Part shown: positions 1 to 5,271 of the stretch, one piece after another
Layout: each line of letters opens with the position of its first letter
Numbering within the stretch: position 1 is the stretch's first letter
Translations under genes and position numbers: made by a program
Assembly: GCA_900758955.1 (NCBI GenBank)
Contig: CAAETL010000120.1
Location: 1 to 5,271 of the forward strand
Length of the DNA: 5,271 nt
From: an uncultured Oscillospiraceae bacterium
GTDB lineage: Bacteria > Bacillota > Clostridia > Oscillospirales > Oscillospiraceae
Reading direction: 5' to 3'
The notes under the pieces: model-generated
Database searches by the model: none
Told to the model about the DNA's origin: nothing
The model's input: the letters and a program-made list of their open reading frames with translations, nothing else

Positions 1-11
1 TCCGTTTTCTA

Positions 12-20
12 TGCTATAAT
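12..20 (+). promoter_or_regulatory. Extended -10 promoter element of the lipoprotein gene
   Basis: TGC followed by a perfect TATAAT (15-20) forms an extended -10 element. A matching -35 would fall before base 1, so it cannot be seen. Transcription would begin near base 27, leaving a leader of about 50 bases before the lipoprotein start at 79. The ATG at 19 lies inside this box, which argues against translation starting there. Confidence 0.72.
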
Positions 21-78
21 GGCTATAGTAAACAGTAAAAAAAGGACAATACATGCAATAGGAAAGCGAGGGGTCTCT

Positions 79-1233
79 ATGAAACGCATCACGGGAATGC
101 TGCTCAGCCTGCTGCTGATTCTCTCCGGCTGCGGCGGACCGGCGCAGCCGGGTGAGACAGCGCAGCCTCAGATGGAGTCCGACCCGTCCCAGGTGAAGGT
201 AGAACCACTTGCGCTTGCCGACAAACTGTCGCTGCGACCTTCGCAGGAAGTGGAACTCTACGATTACGAAGAAACCCTGCTGCTGCTGGGGATCTACGAT
301 AAGGAAAAGGTGGACCCCTCTGGAAACGCGATCAATGACGCCGGATATCCCTACTTGGAGAAGTTTCTTCTTTTCGATGTGGAGAAACAGACCATACATA
401 AAGAATTTCCGGTAGAACAGTTTACGTTCTGCCTGTCTGCCGTGGCGGCCTTTGACGGCGTCTTATCGGCGTTGGCAATTTCCTCAGGACCGGATGTAAA
501 TGGATGCGCGTTTTACCATTCAGACGCACAAGGCACGAAGAAGGTCATCGAGGGCGGATTTACGCCCTTTGATAACCACCTGCAGCTTTTCCCAATGGAA
601 GGCGGGGTGGTATACCATTTTGACAATCCCTATGCGACCAAAGAAAATCACATCTTTGGCGTGAAAAGAATCACCCCCGATTGGCAGGAGGAGACCCTGC
701 TCACCTTTGAGGAAACGGAGGCTGAATGCCTTTGGGTGGACGTGAAAGCCTGCCAGGAGCAGTATGCCTTTATGGTGAAGCAAGACGGGCGGACTTCTTT
801 TTACCGGGGATCGGCCACCGAGGAGCCTGTCCGCTTTCTCACACTGCCGACGGAGGTAGAAGTCCTCAGCTTTGATGTAATGCCGGATGCGCTGCTGATC
901 TTACAGCGAACAGAGTCTGGGGAAAGCGGCTACTATTTGGAGCTGTTTGACTGGGAGGGCAACGGATTGGACCGGTATCGGGTGGAAGAGCCCTGCTGGA
1001 GTCTTACCGCGAACGCCAACCACCAATTTTGCGGCGTTCCCGAGCAAGTTATTTTAAAAAACACCCCGGTTCTGCTGTTTGAAGCGACCGATCAGATTCG
1101 GCCCGTCCCAGTGGATGCCTCCAGCATAGACAGCAACTGGAATTCGCTAGTATCCAATGGAAAGGATTTCTTGATCTATAGTCTCAATGTGGGACATCCC
1201 CAAGTGTGGCGGCTTACCTTTCCCGAGCAGTAA
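79..1233 (+). CDS. Secreted lipoprotein of unknown function (384 aa)
   Basis: A predicted lipoprotein, exported by Sec and anchored to the outer face of the membrane; no specific function is recognised. Residues 1-20 are a classic lipoprotein signal: basic MKR, a Leu-rich hydrophobic core, then the lipobox LSGC with the lipidated cysteine at 18. A flexible Gly/Pro/Gln/Ser linker follows (about 19-40). The rest (about 45-384) alternates short hydrophobic strands with acidic, aromatic-rich turns and has no membrane segment, which suggests an all-beta, possibly propeller-like fold; that is inference. The start at 79 is preferred over the in-frame ATG at 19 because the signal peptide begins there, a GAGGGG ribosome site (68-73) sits 5 bases before it, and the earlier ATG overlaps the promoter. 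It appears to be a single-gene unit: 191 bases separate it from the next gene, and no clear intrinsic terminator follows. Lipoprotein call is firm; function unknown. Confidence 0.88.
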   Translation: MKRITGMLLSLLLILSGCGGPAQPGETAQPQMESDPSQVKVEPLALADKLSLRPSQEVELYDYEETLLLLGIYDKEKVDPSGNAINDAGYPYLEKFLLFDVEKQTIHKEFPVEQFTFCLSAVAAFDGVLSALAISSGPDVNGCAFYHSDAQGTKKVIEGGFTPFDNHLQLFPMEGGVVYHFDNPYATKENHIFGVKRITPDWQEETLLTFEETEAECLWVDVKACQEQYAFMVKQDGRTSFYRGSATEEPVRFLTLPTEVEVLSFDVMPDALLILQRTESGESGYYLELFDWEGNGLDRYRVEEPCWSLTANANHQFCGVPEQVILKNTPVLLFEATDQIRPVPVDASSIDSNWNSLVSNGKDFLIYSLNVGHPQVWRLTFPEQ

Positions 1234-1325
1234 TCTGAGGAAACCATGGTTCTCTCTGCGTAACTGACCTGCGGTCGCACAGGGAGTTCACCCTCGACAC
1301 AGGAAACGAAGGCTTTTCTTTGCTC

Positions 1326-1354
1326 TTGCCCGTGGTAGAGATCTTTTGTATACT
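1326..1354 (+). promoter_or_regulatory. Likely sigma-A-type promoter of the Sel1-repeat gene
   Basis: TTGCCC (1326-1331, as -35) and TATACT (1349-1354, as -10) are separated by an ideal 17 bases. The -10 matches consensus at five of six positions and the -35 at four. Transcription would start near 1361, giving a leader of about 64 bases before the start at 1425. The rest of the 1234-1424 spacer holds only weak imperfect hairpins (for example 1262-1288) with no T-run, and no credible small gene. Confidence 0.6.
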
Positions 1355-1424
1355 GAAAAGCAACAGGGCGCGTAGAAAAGCCGCTTTTTTGGCAACACAG
1401 AGTAGATCCAGGGAGGTTATACCA

Positions 1425-2372
1425 ATGGACATTCACGCCTATTTACGCGAAAATCTGCATCCCATACCCACATGCAAGTGCTATTTTGCGCCGGACATTC
1501 CCTCTCGAAAACTGAAGGGGGGGATCAGAGTGATCGCGAAAAGCAAAACAACAGCGGAAGAGGTGGTGGCGTTGTGGGACGACAGTATGCTGGAAACCGG
1601 CCGGTCCGGATTTCTGTTTACCAAAACCGCCCTTTTCTGGCAAGACAACAAGGGCCGCAACTTCGCCCATATTCCGTACCATGAGATTAAATCAGCGGAA
1701 ATTGTGGATCGGCGCAACCCATTGAAGCAGATCAGGCATCAGCTCAAGATCACGTCGGAGAAGGGGAGCTGGCTATTATTGGAGGAGGGAAACGACCTGA
1801 CCAAGCTGGCAGACTGCCTCAACGGTTTGGCAGCGGCCCTCAATCAGACCCTGGACAACCTTACGTTAGAAGAATTGGAAGCCCGCAAGGCGGCATTAGA
1901 GGTGAGAAAACAGGAGATTTCTGCGCAGCTGGAGGCCATGAGGGATCCTGCGGAAGAGGCCGCTCGCGAGAAGGAGGCGGCGGCGAAACGCCAGGCGGAA
2001 CAGGAGAAGGCGATCCTGCCTGCCGCGGAGGCATTCCAAAAGGGAACGGAAGCGGTAGAGTCGGAAGAGTACGCCCAGGCTGCCAAATGGTTTCGGCAGG
2101 CGGCAAGTCAGGAGGACCCGGACGCAAAATTTAATTTGGGGGTACTGTATGAACAGGGGCTGGGGGTAGACGCTGATTTGGATAAGGCCGTGGGCTGGTA
2201 CCAAGAAGCTGCTCACCAGAACTGTCCAGAGGCCCAGAGCGCTTTAGGGATGCTGTATGCCCAAGGAAAAGGCGTTCAGCAGGATTTGGAGATTGCCAAG
2301 TCCTGGTTTCAGAAGGCCGCCGCACAGGAAAATGAGGAGGCCCTCCAGTGGCTGCGCCGACTGGAGAACTGA
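1425..2372 (+). CDS. PH-like / coiled-coil / Sel1-repeat protein (315 aa)
   Basis: A cytoplasmic protein (no signal peptide or membrane helix) with three parts. Residues about 45-140 resemble the small PH-like beta modules of many Firmicutes proteins: a 'VVALWDDS' strand, 'GFLFTKTALFW' (62-72) and 'IPYHEIKSAEI' (83-93). Residues about 145-200 are a highly charged Glu/Lys/Ala/Arg helix, probably a coiled coil. Residues about 200-303 are helical repeats: one TPR-like unit (about 200-231), then two good Sel1 units (about 232-267 and 268-303) with the A..LG.LY.QG.GV..D...A..W...AA pattern. Sel1/TPR arrays usually act as protein-binding scaffolds, so a scaffold or adaptor role is inferred; the partner is unknown. 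The ATG at 1425 is chosen over an upstream in-frame ATG at 1320 because GGAGGT (1412-1417) lies 7 bases before it and 1320 precedes the likely promoter. A strong terminator follows the stop. Confidence 0.87.
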   Translation: MDIHAYLRENLHPIPTCKCYFAPDIPSRKLKGGIRVIAKSKTTAEEVVALWDDSMLETGRSGFLFTKTALFWQDNKGRNFAHIPYHEIKSAEIVDRRNPLKQIRHQLKITSEKGSWLLLEEGNDLTKLADCLNGLAAALNQTLDNLTLEELEARKAALEVRKQEISAQLEAMRDPAEEAAREKEAAAKRQAEQEKAILPAAEAFQKGTEAVESEEYAQAAKWFRQAASQEDPDAKFNLGVLYEQGLGVDADLDKAVGWYQEAAHQNCPEAQSALGMLYAQGKGVQQDLEIAKSWFQKAAAQENEEALQWLRRLEN

Positions 2373-2401
2373 AGTTCGAGCTTTTGATATTGGGAAGCAG
2401 A

Positions 2402-2441
2402 AAAGGAACGGGTACGCCGGCCCAAGCGTACCCGTTCCTTT
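2402..2441. terminator. Bidirectional intrinsic terminator between convergent genes
   Basis: A perfect 16-bp inverted repeat (arms 2402-2417 and 2426-2441, each with a GGAACGGGTACGC core) encloses an 8-base loop, CGGCCCAA. Read rightward the hairpin ends in TTTGTT; read leftward it ends in CCTTTTCTGCTT, so both strands have a T-rich tail. It lies 29 bases after the Sel1-repeat stop and just one base beyond the hydrolase stop codon (2443-2445), so it should end both converging transcripts. Confidence 0.93.
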
Positions 2442-2442
2442 G

Positions 2443-3318
2443 TTAGGCGTTCCAGAGCAACTCGTTGTTGACAAACCTGGCTTCTAAGCGAGCGGTATCT
2501 TTCAGCCAGGAGAGATAAGAACGGACCGTGCTACCGATGAGGACATATTGTTCAAAATTCATTTGCAGATGGTAGTCTTCGAACAAGGCTTGCAATACTT
2601 TTTCTGTGGTGGCGGGCTCCTGACAAATGGTGACGATTTTATCCGCTACCTCCCAAACCTTGTCAATGTTATACTGGGCCAGCGCCCGGACGTCAGAGGT
2701 GACCTCTGCGTGAGAGGGGACAAAGAATTTGGCCTCTAGGTTCTGCACCAGATCCAGGGTTTGGAGGTAGGCCGCTACATCATAAAGAAACCCAATCTGA
2801 TATTTGTCCAAGGTCTCCTTGCTGGACAGACAGTCCGCCAGAAAAACCACGTCGTCCTCGGTCCGAAAGCCCACCATCTCAAAGGAATGGCCCGGCAAGG
2901 ATAGCAGGCGCAGGCCGTCAGGCAGCGCCTCTTGGGTCAGCGGCTCCGCCCGGCTTTCCTGGGCCATCAAAAACTTATGCCGGAGATCCTTCATGGGATA
3001 GCCGCCATATAAAAACATCGGCTCCAAAACAGGTCGGTTGGTAAAATCACATTCCAGGCCAGGCGCGTAAATCTGACACCCAGTTTGTTTCTGCAAATAT
3101 TGATTGCCGCCGATATGGTCCGCGTGGGAATGGGTTTGGTAAATGGCCGTTAGGCGCCACCCGTGTTCGTCTAACAGTTTCCGGACTCGGCGGCCGGCGT
3201 CCTTGTCGCTGCCGCTGTCGATCAAGCAGACGTCCGTCTCGTTGGTTCTAATAAGACCAATTTTAGCGGGGCTTTGGACGTAGTAGCTGTGATCGCCCAC
3301 TTGTTGCAGTTCATACAC
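2443..3318 (-). CDS. Metallo-beta-lactamase-fold hydrolase (291 aa)
   Basis: A cytoplasmic metal-dependent hydrolase of the metallo-beta-lactamase superfamily. All usual metal ligands are visible: H63-x-H65-x-D67-H68 in 'THSHADHIGG', H144 in 'LPGHS', D162 in 'FLADCL' and H203 in 'VPSHAEV'. It should therefore bind two metal ions and be active. The N-terminal two thirds (about 1-215) is the catalytic fold, with an early 'CLIDSGSD' strand-turn; the last 75 or so residues are mostly helical and may form a separate C-terminal domain, as in LACTB2-like members. The substrate cannot be told from sequence: the superfamily includes thioesterases, glyoxalase II, nucleases and others, and there is no signal peptide to suggest a secreted beta-lactamase. 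Translation starts at GTG (3316-3318) behind a strong ribosome site. It lies 100 bases after isocitrate dehydrogenase on the same strand, with no clear terminator or promoter between, so readthrough is likely. Confidence 0.92.
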   Translation of the reverse strand: MYELQQVGDHSYYVQSPAKIGLIRTNETDVCLIDSGSDKDAGRRVRKLLDEHGWRLTAIYQTHSHADHIGGNQYLQKQTGCQIYAPGLECDFTNRPVLEPMFLYGGYPMKDLRHKFLMAQESRAEPLTQEALPDGLRLLSLPGHSFEMVGFRTEDDVVFLADCLSSKETLDKYQIGFLYDVAAYLQTLDLVQNLEAKFFVPSHAEVTSDVRALAQYNIDKVWEVADKIVTICQEPATTEKVLQALFEDYHLQMNFEQYVLIGSTVRSYLSWLKDTARLEARFVNNELLWNA

Positions 3319-3324
3319 CGCAAA

Positions 3325-3333
3325 CCCTCCTTT
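3325..3333 (-). promoter_or_regulatory. Ribosome binding site fixing the GTG start of the hydrolase
   Basis: On the minus strand AAAGGAGGG sits 6 bases before GTG (3316-3318), a near-ideal match and spacing. It fixes the GTG as the start; the ATG two bases downstream of the GTG's final base is out of frame. The 3319-3418 gap otherwise holds an A/T-rich stretch with a run of seven A (minus strand); a TGTTAGGAT extended -10-like string lies too close to this site to be a convincing promoter. Confidence 0.85.
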
Positions 3334-3418
3334 GGTTATCCTAACAAAGACGGACCACCTGCTTTTTTTGCCGGTAGCCCGCCTTTTATTTTGTCACATT
3401 ACGAGAAACGGGGGAGAC

Positions 3419-4639
3419 TTAACCAGCCAGCAGCTGTTTCAGCTTTGTCTGAATCAGGCCCATGATCTCCCCGTTTTCTGGGACTGCTTTCACTTCCGCG
3501 GGATCGCAGAGAATCGCCAAATCCTCCGAGAGGTACCCTTCCTCGAATACTGCAAGGCTGGCCTCGACCAGCTTGTCCGCAAAGGTTATGAGAGAAGGTG
3601 TGCCGTCCAACTCCCCCCGCTTCTTCAGCGCGCCGGCCCAGGCATGGATGATGGCCAGGGGGTTGGAGGAAATTCGCTCGCCCTTTAGGTGGCGGCGGTA
3701 GTGGTCGGTGATGGTGCCGTGGGCCGCTTCGTACTCAAAGTTGCCGTCGGGGGAGACCAGCACGCTGGTCATCATGGGCAGGGACCCGGCCGCCGCGGCC
3801 ACCAGATCGCTCATCACGTCTCCGTCGTAGTTTTTACAGGCCCAGATCATGCCGCCCTCCGAGCGGATCACCTTTGCGGCCACATCGTCAATGAGCGCGT
3901 AGCGGTAGGTGAGACCGGCCTGGGCGAATTTCTCCTGATACTCCTCCTCGAAGACCTGCTGGAACAGCAACTTAAAGGTCTGGTCGTAATCCTTGGAAAT
4001 GGTGTCCTTGGTGGAAAACCACACGTCCTGCTTGGAGTCCAGCGCGTATTCAAAACAGGAACGGGCGAAGGAGAGAATGGAGGCGTCCCGGTTGTGCATC
4101 CCTTGGATGACCCCGGGGCCCTTGAAGTCAAAAACTGTCTGGCGGGAGAGCTCGTTACCGGCTTCATCAGTGAAAACCAGCTCCGCCTTGCCTGGACCCG
4201 GAACACGGAACTCCACTGCCTTATAGATGTCGCCATAGGCGTGACGGGCGATGGTAATGGGCTTTTTCCAGCAGGTGACCACGGGTTTGACCTTTGAGAT
4301 CATAATAGGGGCGCGGAACACGGTGCCGTCCAACGCCGCCCGGATGGTGGCGTTGGGACTTTTCCACATCTTTTTCAGGTGATACTCCTCCATCCGTTGG
4401 AGGTTGGGGGTAATGGTGGCGCATTTTACGCCCACGTGGCGCCGCTTTATGGCCTCCGCGGCATCCACGGTGACCTGATCTTCTGTGGCGTCCCGGTTGG
4501 GCAGGCACAGGTCGTAATACTCGGTGCGCAGGTCAACAAAGGGAGTGATTAAATTATCCTTAATCATCTTCCACAAAATGCGGGTCATTTCATCTCCGTC
4601 AATTTCCACAATGGGATTTGCCATTTTAATTTTTTCCAT
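3419..4639 (-). CDS. icd: Isocitrate dehydrogenase, homodimeric type II (406 aa)
   Basis: Oxidatively decarboxylates isocitrate to 2-oxoglutarate in the cytoplasm, probably to feed glutamate synthesis. It is close to full length for the eukaryote-like homodimeric type (human IDH1, recalled as 414 aa). Visible signatures: 'DGDEMTR' (14-20), the substrate-binding 'SPNATIR' (94-100) with R100, 'GTVFR' with R109, 'ARHAYGD' with R132 and Y139, 'STKDTI' (209-214), 'CKNYDGDVMSD' with metal-binding D274 and D278, and the cofactor-loop 'EAAHGTITDHYR' (304-315). R100, R109 and R132 match the human active-site arginines. The human 2'-phosphate-binding R314-H315 pair is D312-H313 here, so NADP dependence should not be assumed; K256 and R259, which the partner subunit would supply, remain basic. 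The start at 4639 begins 'MEKIKMANPIVEIDGDEMTR', as in clostridial homologues; an in-frame GTG at 4651 overlaps the ribosome site. It is the second gene of an operon with aconitase. Confidence 0.96.
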   Translation of the reverse strand: MEKIKMANPIVEIDGDEMTRILWKMIKDNLITPFVDLRTEYYDLCLPNRDATEDQVTVDAAEAIKRRHVGVKCATITPNLQRMEEYHLKKMWKSPNATIRAALDGTVFRAPIMISKVKPVVTCWKKPITIARHAYGDIYKAVEFRVPGPGKAELVFTDEAGNELSRQTVFDFKGPGVIQGMHNRDASILSFARSCFEYALDSKQDVWFSTKDTISKDYDQTFKLLFQQVFEEEYQEKFAQAGLTYRYALIDDVAAKVIRSEGGMIWACKNYDGDVMSDLVAAAAGSLPMMTSVLVSPDGNFEYEAAHGTITDHYRRHLKGERISSNPLAIIHAWAGALKKRGELDGTPSLITFADKLVEASLAVFEEGYLSEDLAILCDPAEVKAVPENGEIMGLIQTKLKQLLAG

Positions 4640-4644
4640 TTGAT

Positions 4645-4650
4645 ACCTCA
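4645..4650 (-). promoter_or_regulatory. Ribosome site of isocitrate dehydrogenase overlapping the aconitase stop
   Basis: On the minus strand TGAGGT contains the aconitase TGA stop (4648-4650) and a GAGGT match to 16S rRNA, 5-6 bases before the ATG at 4637-4639. Stop and start are thus only 8 bases apart, suggesting translational coupling. The site favours the ATG at 4639 over the GTG at 4651, which would place the ribosome site inside the coding sequence. Confidence 0.75.
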
Positions 4651-5250
4651 CGCCTTGTTCTTGGCTGCGTAGTGGTTCATGAGGCAGCCGGTGAGCAGAA
4701 GTTCCCGTTCCTCCGCGGTGGTGTTTTTCAAGTGCAGCGTTAGAGGCGTCACATTGATTCCGGAGATGGCGGTGGCGTGGAAGGTCTCGTAGCCTTGCTC
4801 CACGCCCCGGCGTACATGGGGAACCAGGATATAGTCCCCCGGCTCAAAGGGGAAGGTCCGGTCGGGATCTAAGGTGAAAGGCAGCATACCCCAGTTGACG
4901 CAGTTGGAGCGGTACCGCTTGGTGGCAAACTCATAGCAGATGTTGGCGGCCCCGCCCAGCACCCGCTGGCAGGAGGCGGCCTGTTCCCGGGCGGAACCAT
5001 CCCCGGGCTTATTGGCGAAAATCACCGACCCCACCTGCATGTCAGCCAGCGCGCTCTGATCCAGGCCGACTTTCTCCAGAATCTCCAGCAGCTCCTCGGG
5101 GGCCTCCCCATTCTGTCGCGCCTTCTCTAGGCCCTGCACCGCCAGGGCGCGGCCCACATAGTCGGGGTCCCGGCGGGAAAGGGTAAATGAGGCCAGCTTC
5201 ATGGGGTTGGAGCGGTAGGAGGAGGTCTCGCCGGAGGGAATCAGCTCGTC
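4648..5250 (-). CDS. acn: Aconitate hydratase, C-terminal part only (5' end missing)
   Basis: Isomerises citrate to isocitrate via cis-aconitate, the step before the next gene's product. About 200 codons remain, the C-terminal swivel domain of an enzyme normally over 600 aa; the domains carrying the 4Fe-4S cysteines lie beyond the window. Conserved blocks in order from the visible end: 'DELIPSGETSSYRSNP' (codons 1-16), 'FTLSRRDPDYVGRA', then 'KPGDGSAREQAASCQRVLGG', whose S-A-R-E corresponds to the active-site S-x-R-E of aconitases, and 'ATKRYRSNCVNWGMLPF'. The ATG at 5200-5202 is not the true start: it has no ribosome site, and aconitase-specific sequence continues in frame upstream to about 5250. 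The TAG met next (5251-5253) lies inside the fold-back repeat, so it is probably not a real interruption. Identity is confident; the full length and fold of the missing part cannot be judged. Confidence 0.92.
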   Translation of the reverse strand, partial: DELIPSGETSSYRSNPMKLASFTLSRRDPDYVGRALAVQGLEKARQNGEAPEELLEILEKVGLDQSALADMQVGSVIFANKPGDGSAREQAASCQRVLGGAANICYEFATKRYRSNCVNWGMLPFTLDPDRTFPFEPGDYILVPHVRRGVEQGYETFHATAISGINVTPLTLHLKNTTAEERELLLTGCLMNHYAAKNKA

Positions 5251-5271
5251 CTACCGCTCCAACCCCATGAA
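5198..5271. repeat. Perfect 23-bp inverted repeat at the window edge (fold-back)
   Basis: Bases 5198-5220 and 5249-5271 are exact reverse complements around a 28-base spacer (5221-5248), and the second arm runs to the last base. The left arm is genuine aconitase coding sequence (YRSNPMK). The right arm copies it in reverse, where aconitase should continue upstream, and introduces an in-frame TAG. This is best explained as a strand-switch or assembly artefact at a contig end. Confidence 0.9.

Noticed and set aside
1243..1252. AACCATGGTT palindrome in the spacer after the lipoprotein gene, as an operator or terminator
   Set aside because: Only ten bases, no second copy, not near the promoter and no T-run follows.
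1355..1390. Possible leader attenuator: two GAAAAGC copies (1355-1361, 1375-1381) that could each pair with GCTTTT followed by a T-run
   Set aside because: The stem is only six mostly A-T pairs with either a very long loop or a one-base loop; not convincing as a terminator or riboswitch.
3346..3385. Possible rightward terminators (weak stem followed by seven T; GC-rich stem followed by TTTTATTTT) in the gap after isocitrate dehydrogenase
   Set aside because: Both stems are short with mismatches, and no rightward gene precedes them; on the leftward strand they lack a T-tail.
3689..4297. A 202-codon open frame on the plus strand opposite isocitrate dehydrogenase
   Set aside because: It lies wholly antisense to a clearly conserved gene, has no ribosome site evident and a composition (Gly/Val/His-rich) typical of a mirror frame in GC-rich coding DNA.
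5200..5202. ATG as the start of a stand-alone 184-residue aconitase-like small protein
   Set aside because: Aconitase-specific residues continue in frame upstream of it and no ribosome site precedes it; the stop further upstream belongs to the fold-back copy.
1..5271. CRISPR arrays, tRNA or rRNA genes, insertion sequences, toxin-antitoxin or phage genes
   Set aside because: No repeat-spacer pattern, cloverleaf, transposase-like frame or other such signature was seen; the real genes account for nearly all the sequence.

Overview
The window (5271 bases) looks like a piece of a Gram-positive, moderately GC-rich bacterial chromosome, most likely a clostridial (Firmicutes/Bacillota) gut-type anaerobe. 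The pointers are strong GGAGG-type ribosome sites, a textbook lipoprotein signal with a lipobox, a homodimeric (eukaryote-like, type II) isocitrate dehydrogenase paired with a clostridial-style aconitase, and metabolic genes typical of that group. The assignment is by style and protein resemblance only. The odd length and the fold-back sequence at the right edge suggest this may be a whole short assembled contig.

Layout: two genes read rightward in the left half and three read leftward in the right half, converging on a strong bidirectional terminator at 2402-2441. Rightward: a promoter -10 element at the very edge, a secreted lipoprotein of unknown function (79-1233), a 191-base spacer carrying a second likely promoter, and a cytoplasmic protein with an N-terminal PH-like module, a charged coiled coil and C-terminal Sel1 repeats (1425-2372). 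Leftward, in transcription order: the 3' end of an aconitase gene (4648-5250), isocitrate dehydrogenase (3419-4639) whose ribosome site overlaps the aconitase stop, then after a 100-base gap a metallo-beta-lactamase-fold hydrolase with a GTG start (2443-3318).

How the genes work together: aconitase and isocitrate dehydrogenase are consecutive steps (citrate to isocitrate to 2-oxoglutarate) and form a tight operon, probably supplying 2-oxoglutarate for glutamate synthesis; citrate synthase may lie upstream, outside the window. The hydrolase may be read through from this operon, but nothing ties its chemistry to the pathway. The two rightward genes each have their own promoter candidate and no evident link to the others.

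Most notable points: the last 74 bases form a perfect 23-bp inverted repeat that breaks the aconitase reading frame and is most likely an assembly or amplification fold-back; and the isocitrate dehydrogenase has aspartate where NADP-dependent relatives have the arginine that holds the NADP 2'-phosphate. I see no sign of a new defence, mobile or RNA-based system here.
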